Under the pieces are notes generated by a model. It was not told the DNA's origin. It saw only the letters and a list, made by a program, of their open reading frames with translations, and did not search any database. From the NCBI GenBank assembly GCA_044370475.1, contig JBILVK010000001.1, positions 90,503 to 154,502 of the forward strand: 64,000 nt of DNA, given 5' to 3'. Below, one piece after another: positions 53,243-61,248 of the stretch. Source of the DNA: B1 sp044370475 (GTDB lineage Bacteria > Bacteroidota > Bacteroidia > UKL13-3). A program made the translations under genes and the position numbers. Numbering within the stretch: the stretch's first letter is position 1; each line of letters opens with the position of its first letter.

Positions 53243-55162
53243 TTATATTTTTACACGAACCCCTAAAATAGATTTCGCCATTTGATGAATACTCTTGGCG
53301 TCATAACCACACTCTTCATACAATTCATGTTGCTCACCATGCTCAACAATCCTATCGGGCATACCCATTCTGGTTACCTCAGATGAATAGTGATTTTCGG
53401 CCATAAACTCAAGTATGGCTGAACCAAAACCTCCCACAATTGTTCCATCCTCTATGGTAATAATGTGTTTGAACTTGCCAAAAACTTCATGCAAAAGTTC
53501 TTCATCTAAAGGCTTTACAAATCGCATATCGTAATGTGCTCCAAAAATACCATCTTTTTCCAAGAGATTTAATGCGGTTTGAGCCAAAATTCCAGCAGTG
53601 CCAAAAGACAATACCGCAATATCATTTCCCTCACGAAGTTTCCTTCCCTTGCCAATTTCAATTTCAGCAAATGGCCTTTTCCAATCTATCATTACTCCAT
53701 TGCCACGTGGATAGCGAATAGAAAAAGGACCTGCGTTCTTTTCTAAAGTGCCAGTATACATCAGATTCCTTAACTCCTCTTCATTCATAGGTGCAGAAAC
53801 AACCATATTTGGAACACAACGCATAAAAGGAATATCTAACATTCCATGATGTGTTTGTCCATCTGCGCCAGCTAAACCTGCGCGATCCATACAGAAAATT
53901 ACATGCAACTTTTGGAGAGCTACATCATGTACCACTTGATCATAGGCCCTTTGCATAAAAGTTGAATAGATATTACAAAAAGGAATTAAGCCTCTTGTTG
54001 CCATACCAGCACTAAATGTTACAGCATGCTGTTCTGCAATACCCACATCAAAAGCTCTGTCTGGCATAGCCTTCATCATAATATTCATTGAACTTCCAGA
54101 TGGCATTGCTGGAGTAACACCCACAATTTTAGGATTCATTTCGGCTAATTCAACAATAGAATGACCAAATACATCTTGAAACTTAGGTGGCTGCGGACTA
54201 TTGTTACTTGATTTAATGATTTCTCCACTAACTTTATCAAACAATCCTGGTGCATGCCATTTGGTTTGATCTTTTTCGGCTGGAGCAAATCCTTTGCCTT
54301 TAACAGTAACACAATGGAGTAATTTTGGACCCGGTATTTTCTTCAAATCATTGAATATTTTTACCATGTGGTTCACATCATGACCGTCTACTGGCCCAAA
54401 ATACCTGAACCCTAAAGCTTCAAATAAATTACTGTGCCTTAACAAACCTCCTTTTAAGGTATCATGAACCTTAGATAAAATATCCTGTGAAATTTGCCCA
54501 ACCTTATTCATTTTATCCAAGGTCTTCCAAATATCATCTTTAAACTTATTATAAGTTGGCGAAGTAGTAATGTCTGTAAGGTATTCTTTGAGCGCGCCCA
54601 CATTAGGATCAATACTCATACAATTGTCGTTTAATACAACAATAATATTTGCATTAGCAACCCCAGCGTGATTTAAACCCTCAAAAGCCATTCCACCAGT
54701 TAATGCTCCATCCCCAATTACTGCAATATGCTGGCGATCATGCTCACCCTTCAACTTCGAAGCTACGGCCATACCCAATGCTGCAGAGATTGATGTAGAT
54801 GAATGCCCTACCCCAAAAGCATCATACTCGCTTTCTGTTCTCTTTGGAAAACCTGAAAGTCCTTTGTAAACTCTGTTGGTATGAAATTGATCCCGTCTGC
54901 CGGTTAATATTTTATGACCGTATGCTTGGTGACCAACATCAAAAATCAATTGATCCTCTGGTGTATTAAATGCATAATGGAGGGCTACCGTTAATTCAAC
55001 AACACCTAAACTTGCACCAAAATGCCCGCCATACACAGAAACAGTATCAATGATATACTGCCTTAACTCCTCGGAGATCTTAACCAAATCACCTTCTCCA
55101 AAATTTCTGAGATCGGCAGGATATTTAATTTTGTCCAAATGTGGACCAGCATGAATCTTCAT
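53243..55162 (-). CDS. dxs: 1-Deoxy-D-xylulose-5-phosphate synthase
   Basis: 639 residues, transketolase-like thiamine diphosphate enzyme. It has FDVGHQAYGHKILTGR near 77-92, the ThDP/Mg site GDGALTGGMAFEGLNHAG (about 150-167) with downstream NDN, FNIYSTFMQRAYDQVVHDV near 395, and the C-terminal transketolase domain. It catalyses the first step of the DXP pathway, which ispH ends at 31.6-32.5 kb. It is convergent with pyrH. The 154 bp upstream hold an odd palindrome AGACTT-A-AAGTCT (55262-55274) and no clear promoter. Confidence 0.96.
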   Translation of the reverse strand: MKIHAGPHLDKIKYPADLRNFGEGDLVKISEELRQYIIDTVSVYGGHFGASLGVVELTVALHYAFNTPEDQLIFDVGHQAYGHKILTGRRDQFHTNRVYKGLSGFPKRTESEYDAFGVGHSSTSISAALGMAVASKLKGEHDRQHIAVIGDGALTGGMAFEGLNHAGVANANIIVVLNDNCMSIDPNVGALKEYLTDITTSPTYNKFKDDIWKTLDKMNKVGQISQDILSKVHDTLKGGLLRHSNLFEALGFRYFGPVDGHDVNHMVKIFNDLKKIPGPKLLHCVTVKGKGFAPAEKDQTKWHAPGLFDKVSGEIIKSSNNSPQPPKFQDVFGHSIVELAEMNPKIVGVTPAMPSGSSMNIMMKAMPDRAFDVGIAEQHAVTFSAGMATRGLIPFCNIYSTFMQRAYDQVVHDVALQKLHVIFCMDRAGLAGADGQTHHGMLDIPFMRCVPNMVVSAPMNEEELRNLMYTGTLEKNAGPFSIRYPRGNGVMIDWKRPFAEIEIGKGRKLREGNDIAVLSFGTAGILAQTALNLLEKDGIFGAHYDMRFVKPLDEELLHEVFGKFKHIITIEDGTIVGGFGSAILEFMAENHYSSEVTRMGMPDRIVEHGEQHELYEECGYDAKSIHQMAKSILGVRVKI

Positions 55163-55316
55163 ATGACACTATTGAGGTGAAAATTACAAAAAAATAAGAC
55201 ACAAACCTTACTAACAAAAAATCAGCAACAAGGTTTTACCAAATTCTAGTTTGTAAAATTAAGACTTAAAGTCTAATAATGAAACCAACGTTTGAAAGAA
55301 AAAATAATTGCCCAAA

Positions 55317-56081
55317 TTATAATCGAGCGTCACTCACGATTAAATCTTTTGGATGAATTGATAAAACTGGCATTGTGCTCGACTTTATCATCTGTTGGGA
55401 ATACTTTCCAGAAAAGAAAGAAGTAATATTTGTTTCTTGCTCTGTCATTATTACCACCATTCCCGCACCAATCTCTTTGCCATAATTAAGAACTTGTTCT
55501 GTAGGATTTCCTCCCAATCTTATCTCCCAATTAACAGAGACACCCTTCTCCTCAATATTTAAACAAACTTGCCTAATATAATTCTTAATCAATACTTCAG
55601 CATCCTTGCCCTTGTCATTAGAAACTCCTATCACATACAATTGTGCACCAAAAGCTTTGGCCATTGCAATTGCATAAGGAACTTTTTGCCTAGTTTCAAA
55701 AGAAGAATCAATGGGTACTACTATTCTATCAACCTTAAGATCCGCAGTTCCACAAGGAATAGTTAATACCATTCGCTCTATATGGTCAATAACCTTATTG
55801 GCTTCAACTGCGTTTACAACACCCTTGCTTGAGCTTTCACTAATCAAAGGCAATATCATTAAATCCGACTCCGAATCCACAAATAATTTCGACAATTCTT
55901 TTATGTTATTTACCCCAGCCTTTTGAAAAGTATGTGGAGCACTGCCAACAACGCCATCCAAAAAATAGGCAGTTGCTCTAGAATTGAAATGTCTCTGTAG
56001 TTTTTCTGCCATATGAATTGCAGAATCACAAGATTGCCCTTCTTTCAAAGCAATGCAAAAATTTGGAATAGTGATAGCCAT
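55317..56081 (-). CDS. Universal stress protein, tandem-type
   Basis: 254 residues with two USP-like halves. The second has RIVVPIDSSFETRQKVPYAIAMAKAFGAQL near 120-150, and the end LLSIHP-like TMPVLSIHPKDL. The ATP-binding GxxGx9GS/T motif is weak. Cytoplasmic stress-adaptation protein; exact role unknown. It lies in its own minus-strand unit with an AT-rich 210-bp gap ahead of the methyltransferase gene. Confidence 0.75.
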   Translation of the reverse strand: MAITIPNFCIALKEGQSCDSAIHMAEKLQRHFNSRATAYFLDGVVGSAPHTFQKAGVNNIKELSKLFVDSESDLMILPLISESSSKGVVNAVEANKVIDHIERMVLTIPCGTADLKVDRIVVPIDSSFETRQKVPYAIAMAKAFGAQLYVIGVSNDKGKDAEVLIKNYIRQVCLNIEEKGVSVNWEIRLGGNPTEQVLNYGKEIGAGMVVIMTEQETNITSFFSGKYSQQMIKSSTMPVLSIHPKDLIVSDARL

Positions 56082-56267
56082 AATTTTGAATTTTTACACA
56101 ATATATTAAAATAAAATTAGAAAAAAACAAGTTCTATCAAAATAATTCGATTTTCCAAATATATTTCCTTGAAAATTAATTTTTTACAAAATATTAAGAA
56201 ATTACTAAAAATCCCAATTAAACTGAAAACAAACTTGTTTCAAATTAGGGATTTGCATTAAATAAAA

Positions 56268-56275
56268 TATTTTTG
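56268..56275 (+). promoter_or_regulatory. -7 element of the zinc-ribbon methyltransferase gene
   Basis: TATTTTTG followed by CGCC, 16 nt before the ATG; a good TAnnTTTG match. No -33 TTG is well placed. Confidence 0.5.
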
Positions 56276-56291
56276 CGCCAATTGAAATCGT

Positions 56292-57191
56292 ATGAAAGTT
56301 AATTTTGAGTGCAACCTCTGTGGCAGTAAGGAAGGTAATACAATACCATTTAGATACAACTTTAAAGAAAGATTTCTTTGGGCAGTAAAATGCAACTCAT
56401 GCGAACTTGTTTCAATTTGGCCCAGACCCAGTGATCAAGAAATTACAGAAATGTATGCAGATGATTACTTTGTTGGTTCAGATGTAAAAACACATCATAT
56501 GAATGTGTCGTATGTTGACCTATTAGCCTCTGGAAATTACGATGAAGGTATCACTCAAATAAAAAACTATTGTGCAACTGGAAATATACTAGATGTAGGT
56601 TGCGCAACAGGAAACTTCCTGTATGTTTTAAAACAAAATGGATACCAAGTTAAAGGTATTGAACTTTCTAAATTTGCAGCAGAATTTGGCATTAAAAACT
56701 TTGGCATAGACATCATAAATAAACCGTACAACTCAGAACTATTAAATAAAGAATTGCCAGTCAACCATTTCAATGTAATTCTGATGGGCGACGTATTAGA
56801 GCATTTTACCAACCCAACAGCCGCCATGGAACTTACTTATCAAATCCTTAACAAAGGAGGTGTGGCAGTTATCCATCTACCAGGCACCTTAAATCTTCTT
56901 TCAAGCAAACTGGCTTTTGCAATCTATAAAATCATTGGTTCACAAAAAACAATGACTATCCCTCCTTACCACCTCACAGAGTTTAATGCCAAGACTATAA
57001 GAGCCATGCTTACTAAATGTGGATTCTCTAAAATCATCATAAAAGAAGAAATTAAACATCCATCAACCATAGCCCTACGCGGAAATGCCATAGAAAATGG
57101 AGCTAAATGGAGTTTTCAATACATTAACTTCTATCTCACGAAATGGTTTGCTGTAGCTGGAGATAGAATCATAATTGAGGCCTATAAATAA
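56292..57191 (+). CDS. Zinc-ribbon class I SAM methyltransferase
   Basis: 299 residues. An N-terminal zinc ribbon CNLCGS...CNSCEL (6-37) precedes a Rossmann methyltransferase: motif I ILDVGCATGNFL near 98-109, IELSKFAAEF near 120-132 and ILMGDVLEHFTN near 167. This is the Methyltransf_23 group common in surface-polysaccharide and natural product clusters. The substrate is unknown; no sugar genes are next to it. Confidence 0.85.
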   Translation: MKVNFECNLCGSKEGNTIPFRYNFKERFLWAVKCNSCELVSIWPRPSDQEITEMYADDYFVGSDVKTHHMNVSYVDLLASGNYDEGITQIKNYCATGNILDVGCATGNFLYVLKQNGYQVKGIELSKFAAEFGIKNFGIDIINKPYNSELLNKELPVNHFNVILMGDVLEHFTNPTAAMELTYQILNKGGVAVIHLPGTLNLLSSKLAFAIYKIIGSQKTMTIPPYHLTEFNAKTIRAMLTKCGFSKIIIKEEIKHPSTIALRGNAIENGAKWSFQYINFYLTKWFAVAGDRIIIEAYK

Positions 57192-57193
57192 AT

Positions 57194-57976
57194 TTAATTC
57201 CCCGTAAAAGCAGGCTTGCGCTTTTCGTTAAAGGCTGTAACACCCTCTTTATAATCTGAGCTTCTTCCAGCAATTTCCTGGCAGTACGCTTCGTACTCAA
57301 GCATGGTATCCAAATCACTTGTAATAGATTTGTTCAACATTTTCTTCATCAAACCGATGGCCTTTGTAGGAGCTATTGCATAACGCTCTGCAAGTGCGGC
57401 AACTTCAGAATCTAATTCCTCAGCTTTCACCACTTTGTTTACCATGCCCCAATCTAAGGCCTGGCTTGCACTCACTTTTCCTCCAAGTGTAGCCAATTCA
57501 AAAGCTCTGGCCGAACCAACAAGTCTAGGCAAGAAATAAGAAGAACCAGAATCTAATACCAATCCCACATTCACAAATACTTCAATCAGACTTGCATTTT
57601 CTGAAGCAATTATTAAATCACAGGCCAATGCCAAAGAACAACCAGCACCTGCTGCTACACCATTTAATTTGCAAATTACAGGCACATTTAAGCTACGAAT
57701 TGCCTTTATCATTGGATTGTATCTCTTGTACAAACTATCGCTCAAACTGCGGTTACTGCTGCCTGCAATTGCCTTTAAATCTTGGCCACTACAAAACGCT
57801 TTACCTGCCCCACTAATAACTAAAACACGCACACTTTTGTCCTTGGCAACTTTCTTAAGTGCATCATTCACATCGGCACTTAATTGCTCATTAAATGCAT
57901 TAAATACATCAGGTCTGTTTAAAGTTAAACTGGCAATGCCATCCTTTAAATCAAATAAAATGGTTTCGTAACTCAT
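57194..57976 (-). CDS. Enoyl-CoA hydratase/isomerase (crotonase family)
   Basis: 260 residues with the crotonase signatures SLTLNRPDVFNAFNEQL near 16-32, GKAFCSGQDLKAI near 58-70 (first oxyanion hole) and KLNGVAAGAGCSLALACDLIIASENA near 102-127 (second), then LVGSARAFELATLGG. The PaaG-like length and sequence suggest an epoxy-CoA or enoyl-CoA isomerase. It is convergent with the methyltransferase gene, and followed on the same strand by a membrane protein gene. Substrate not assignable. Confidence 0.85.
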   Translation of the reverse strand: MSYETILFDLKDGIASLTLNRPDVFNAFNEQLSADVNDALKKVAKDKSVRVLVISGAGKAFCSGQDLKAIAGSSNRSLSDSLYKRYNPMIKAIRSLNVPVICKLNGVAAGAGCSLALACDLIIASENASLIEVFVNVGLVLDSGSSYFLPRLVGSARAFELATLGGKVSASQALDWGMVNKVVKAEELDSEVAALAERYAIAPTKAIGLMKKMLNKSITSDLDTMLEYEAYCQEIAGRSSDYKEGVTAFNEKRKPAFTGN

Positions 57977-57987
57977 AAGTTTAATTA

Positions 57988-58614
57988 TTAAGCAAATTTA
58001 AAATTGAATATCATAGAAAGAAACATAACCACAAAGCCAAGTGTAAATCCAGCATATAACTGCCTAGGCACATGCGCTTGCAAACTCAACCTAGCAGTAG
58101 CCACCCAACCACTCAACAAAATGGTTAACAACAATAGAAATCGAAGGTCGGCAAAGCCCATAAAACCTAGACCTGCCACCAATCCAACCAAAGCACCCAA
58201 AGTGGTTAAATGAATGCTAATTTTATCCAAAAAATTAATAAACATCACAAGGGTCAATACTACAGCACATGCCAATAAATACCTCAAAATAATAGGATGT
58301 GTGGTAGGCGATTGATACAAGTTGTAAAAGTTAAAAACATACAAAGACAAAGTAACTAAGTAAGGAATCTTTCTTTCTTCACTGTCTTCCATTCGTATGC
58401 TTTGAATTTTCCCCATGATGCGCATCACCATTACAAGCAAAATTGGCACTACCCCAGTTGAAATAAAAATAAAGGAAATATAAAAAAGCTGCACCCTTTG
58501 AGGCAAGCCCAGCTTTAATGGCGGATATAAAAAAAACAATAAATACAGACACAACAAGTTTATGAAAACTGGATGTGCCACAACCGAAAGAAAATTAGCG
58601 AAAAACCTATTCAT
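57988..58614 (-). CDS. Six-helix membrane protein, PAP2-like
   Basis: 208 residues with about six transmembrane helices. The C-terminal half KISIHLTTLGALVGL...WVATARLSLQAHVPRQLYAG resembles the last motifs of PAP2 phosphatases (SRxxxxxHxxxD), but the final Asp is Gln and the first KxxxxxxRP motif is not seen. Homologues in Bacteroidota are often labelled PAP2. I cannot tell if it is active. It lies 11 bp upstream of the crotonase gene. Confidence 0.6.
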   Translation of the reverse strand: MNRFFANFLSVVAHPVFINLLCLYLLFFLYPPLKLGLPQRVQLFYISFIFISTGVVPILLVMVMRIMGKIQSIRMEDSEERKIPYLVTLSLYVFNFYNLYQSPTTHPIILRYLLACAVVLTLVMFINFLDKISIHLTTLGALVGLVAGLGFMGFADLRFLLLLTILLSGWVATARLSLQAHVPRQLYAGFTLGFVVMFLSMIFNFKFA

Positions 58615-58619
58615 GCAGC

Positions 58620-59000
58620 CTACTTAACTGCAACAACACTAATTTCAACATTTGAATTTAAAGGCAACCTCACCACCTGTACCGTCTCCCTGGCTGGAAA
58701 ATTACCTGTAAAATAACTACCATAAACTTCGTTAATAGCGGCAAAATCATTTAAATCTACGCAAAAAATTGTGGTCTTTACCACATTAGAAAAATCCATT
58801 TCGGCCTCTGCAAGAATTGCCTTCAGATTTTCCATCACCTTATGTGTTTCCAATTTAATGTCGCCAGTTACCATTTCACCTGTCTTGGCATCCTTAGGAA
58901 CCTGGCCACTTACATAAAGCGTTCCATTTACTAATACAGCGTGGCTGTATGGTCCAATTGGCTCGGGAGCATTCTTACTTGTAATTATTTTCTTTTCCAT
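58620..59000 (-). CDS. ridA: RidA family enamine/imine deaminase
   Basis: The ATG at 58998-59000 gives 126 residues, the standard RidA size. Motifs: APEPIGPYSHAV near 11-22, GTLYVSGQVPKD near 28-39, the active-site FPARETVQVVRLP near 98-110 with its catalytic arginine. It hydrolyses reactive 2-aminoacrylate. A reading from 59114 would add a signal-peptide-like extension, but it runs antisense through the next gene and its promoter, so I reject it. Divergent from the 3HCDH-like gene. Confidence 0.92.
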   Translation of the reverse strand: MEKKIITSKNAPEPIGPYSHAVLVNGTLYVSGQVPKDAKTGEMVTGDIKLETHKVMENLKAILAEAEMDFSNVVKTTIFCVDLNDFAAINEVYGSYFTGNFPARETVQVVRLPLNSNVEISVVAVK

Positions 59001-59014
59001 GTGTTTGGGCTTGT

Positions 59015-59022
59015 TATCTTTG
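59015..59022 (+). promoter_or_regulatory. -7 element of the 3HCDH-like gene
   Basis: TATCTTTG, an exact TAnnTTTG match, 22 nt before the ATG; it lies in the short divergent gap with ridA. Confidence 0.5.
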
Positions 59023-59044
59023 TTTTTGAATTGAGACTGCGAAT

Positions 59045-59722
59045 ATGAAAATTTTGGCCAGAGGTTCAAAGAACCGAATAAAAGAATTGCAAGAAAAATT
59101 GAAAGATGTTTCATGTGAGTTAACTTGCATTGATGATAGTGATTTGTTGAGTGCCAATGTTCATGAATACGATATGGTATTCGACCTCAAATTTGATGAA
59201 AAAACTGAACAACTCAAATATTTTGCAGGATTAAAAAATATTCCGGTTTTTGTATGCGCCGTAAAATGCCAATTAGCTAAGGCTGTCTTCGATTATGGAA
59301 GAAAAATTGAATGCAAACTTTATGGCATAAACTCCTTGCCAAGCTTCCTAAATCGCCCACTTACAGAAATTTCACTATTAAAGGAACAAGACAGAGACGG
59401 TCTGAACCAAATAATGCTTCAGTTGAACTGGAATTATAAAATTGTGGAAGACCGAGTTGGTATGGTTACACCCAGAATCATTTTCATGATCATTAACGAG
59501 GCTTGTTATACCCTTCAGGAGGGCACAGCAAGCATGCAAGACATAGACATTAGCATGAAACTTGGAACCAACTACCCAATGGGGCCTTTTGAGTGGGCAA
59601 ATAAAATTGGCATAAACCATGTCTATCAAACCCTCGAAAACTTATATCAAGATACACACGATGAGCGTTACAAAGTTTGCCCGCTCCTAAAAACGAAATA
59701 CCTAAAAGGAGAAGACTTTTAA
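59045..59722 (+). CDS. 3-Hydroxyacyl-CoA dehydrogenase-like protein with reduced NAD domain
   Basis: 225 residues. The C-terminal 100 (IVEDRVGMVTPRIIFMIINEACY, then MKLGTNYPMGPFEWAN) are clearly a 3HCDH C-terminal domain. The N-terminal half is shorter than a Rossmann domain and has no GxGxxG; instead it starts MKILARGSKNRIKEL. NAD binding is therefore doubtful. A non-catalytic or altered relative; it could also act with another subunit. A copy of the dispersed repeat is read as GLN. Confidence 0.65.
   Translation: MKILARGSKNRIKELQEKLKDVSCELTCIDDSDLLSANVHEYDMVFDLKFDEKTEQLKYFAGLKNIPVFVCAVKCQLAKAVFDYGRKIECKLYGINSLPSFLNRPLTEISLLKEQDRDGLNQIMLQLNWNYKIVEDRVGMVTPRIIFMIINEACYTLQEGTASMQDIDISMKLGTNYPMGPFEWANKIGINHVYQTLENLYQDTHDERYKVCPLLKTKYLKGEDF
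59399..59408 (-). repeat. Dispersed near-palindrome GGTTCAGACC (copy 12)
   Basis: GGTCTGAACC on the plus strand, flanked by GAC and AAA, in the 3HCDH-like gene. Confidence 0.65.
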
Positions 59723-59724
59723 AC

Positions 59725-59760
59725 AAAAAAGGCAGTAAGAAAATCTCACTGCCTTTTTTG
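59725..59760. terminator. Bidirectional terminator after the 3HCDH-like gene and metK
   Basis: GGCAGT (59731-59736) and ACTGCC (59748-59753) with 11-nt loop, A-run before and T-run after; it serves both convergent genes. Confidence 0.82.
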
Positions 59761-59763
59761 TTT

Positions 59764-59773
59764 GGTTCAGACC
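59764..59773 (+). repeat. Dispersed near-palindrome GGTTCAGACC (copy 13, intergenic)
   Basis: In TTTGGTTCAGACCGAAA, between the terminator and the metK stop codon (59779). It is the only intergenic copy I found. Confidence 0.65.
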
Positions 59774-59778
59774 GAAAC

Positions 59779-61032
59779 CTATTTGATTTTAAATGCTTTC
59801 TTAACAGCATCAACCATGTCTAATTTCTCCCAAGTGAATAATTCTACCTTGAATTTAGCCATCTTACCATCTGGACCTTTAAACTCTTTAGTTACCACTT
59901 CATTCTTACGACCCATGTGGCCATAAGCAGCAGTTTCGCTATAGATTGGGTTACGTAACTTCAAACGAGTTTCAATACCATAAGGAGTCATGTCGAATAA
60001 TTTAGAAACTACTTTAGCAATTTCTCCGTCTGTCATTTTAACTTTTGCAGTGCCATAAGTTTCGATGAAAATACCCATTGGATCTTTTACACCAATTGCA
60101 TAAGATACTTGTACCAACGCTTCGGTACAAACACCAGCAGCAACTAGGTTCTTAGCAATATGACGTGTTGCATAAGCAGCAGAACGGTCAACCTTTGAAG
60201 GATCTTTACCAGAGAAAGCACCACCACCGTGTGCACCTTTACCACCGTAGGTATCAACAATAATCTTACGACCAGTTAAGCCTGTATCTCCGTGTGGACC
60301 GCCAATTACAAACTTACCTGTTGGATTGATATGGTAAGTGATTTTATCGTTAAACAAATGTGCAAATTTCTTGTACTTAGTTTTAACACGAGGTATCAAA
60401 ATCTTAACGATATCTTCTTTGATTTTAGCCAACATCTTAGGCTCTTTATCAAAATCATCATGTTGAGTAGATAAAACAATTGCATCAATACGAACAGGAT
60501 TGTTGTTATCATCATACTCTAAAGTAACCTGACTTTTAGCATCTGGGCGTAAATATTTAATTGCCTTGTTTTCGCGACGTAAAGCAGCAAGTTCAATTAA
60601 AATTTTATGTGCTAAGTCTAAAGCTAAAGGCATGTAATCTGCAGTTTCGTTGGTTGCATAACCAAACATCATACCTTGGTCGCCAGCGCCTTGATCTTGC
60701 TTTTTCTTACGATCTACACCTTGGTTGATATCGGCAGATTGCTCATGGATTGCAGAGATAATTCCACATGAATTAGCCTCAAACATATATTCGCTTTTGG
60801 TATAACCAATTTTGCTAATAACGCCACGGGCAATTTCTTGTACATCTAAGTAAGCCTTAGACTTAACTTCACCAGCAAGTACAACTAAACCGGTAGTAAC
60901 AAGGGTTTCACAAGCCACTTTCGACTCTGGGTCAAAGGCCATGAAATTATCAATTAATGCATCCGATATTTGATCGGCAACTTTGTCTGGATGTCCTTCA
61001 CTTACGGACTCTGACGTGAATAAATAAGCCAT
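59779..61032 (-). CDS. metK: S-adenosylmethionine synthetase
   Basis: 417 residues. Motifs: SEGHPDKVADQISDALIDNF (near 9-28), GAGDQGMMFGYA near 118-129, GGPHGDTGLTGRKIIVDTYGG near 250-270, and GGGAFSGKDPSKVDRSAAY near 273-291. It makes SAM from ATP and methionine. It is single-gene and preceded by a structured leader with its own promoter (61084-61206). It is somewhat longer than E. coli MetK (about 384 aa), as usual in this phylum. Confidence 0.97.
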   Translation of the reverse strand: MAYLFTSESVSEGHPDKVADQISDALIDNFMAFDPESKVACETLVTTGLVVLAGEVKSKAYLDVQEIARGVISKIGYTKSEYMFEANSCGIISAIHEQSADINQGVDRKKKQDQGAGDQGMMFGYATNETADYMPLALDLAHKILIELAALRRENKAIKYLRPDAKSQVTLEYDDNNNPVRIDAIVLSTQHDDFDKEPKMLAKIKEDIVKILIPRVKTKYKKFAHLFNDKITYHINPTGKFVIGGPHGDTGLTGRKIIVDTYGGKGAHGGGAFSGKDPSKVDRSAAYATRHIAKNLVAAGVCTEALVQVSYAIGVKDPMGIFIETYGTAKVKMTDGEIAKVVSKLFDMTPYGIETRLKLRNPIYSETAAYGHMGRKNEVVTKEFKGPDGKMAKFKVELFTWEKLDMVDAVKKAFKIK

Positions 61033-61083
61033 ATTTGTTGTATATTTTTAAATGGTTTTCAATTTAAATTAAGCAAACATTGA

Positions 61084-61195
61084 GGACTTTTAGCAGATAT
61101 CTAGGAACCGTATTTGACAAGAAAGTCCGCATTGTTTTACCACCGTGGTGTTCTGCCCGGTTGGCATCCAGTATTTCTAAAGGATTCTTAATGCA
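61084..61195 (-). ncRNA. Structured leader upstream of metK (riboswitch candidate)
   Basis: The minus strand after the promoter can fold as follows. P1 pairs GCAUU (61194-61190) with AAUGC (61133-61129). Inside it UGCC/GGCA (61166-61163 and 61157-61154) make a hairpin whose AACCG loop can pair with CGGU (61145-61142), an H-type pseudoknot. P3, GGACUUU/AAAGUCC (61128-61122 and 61090-61084), follows at once. About 50 nt separate it from the metK ATG. I do not match it to any SAM riboswitch class I know. The fold is hand-drawn. Confidence 0.5.
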
Positions 61196-61198
61196 CTG

Positions 61199-61206
61199 CA
61201 AAAGTA
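61199..61206 (-). promoter_or_regulatory. -7 element of the metK leader promoter
   Basis: The minus strand reads TACTTTTG (followed by CA), identical to the panD -7; a TTG lies 18 nt upstream. A start a few bases downstream puts P1 of the RNA almost at its 5' end. Confidence 0.6.
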
Positions 61207-61248
61207 TTGTAAAAACGTAAAAAACAAAGCCTTCTCAAAAAAAACTAG

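Noticed and set aside
55262..55274. An operator or terminator at AGACTT-A-AAGTCT upstream of dxs
   Set aside because: The palindrome is exact but short and AT-rich, with no promoter or T-run alignment to support a role.
58620..59114. A RidA precursor with a signal peptide, starting at 59114
   Set aside because: The extension looks like a signal peptide, but the 126-residue form is the usual size and the extension runs antisense through the divergent gene's promoter and start.
61084..61195. A SAM-I (S-box) riboswitch
   Set aside because: The conserved GAGGG and kink-turn segments and the terminator of SAM-I are missing; the predicted fold is different.
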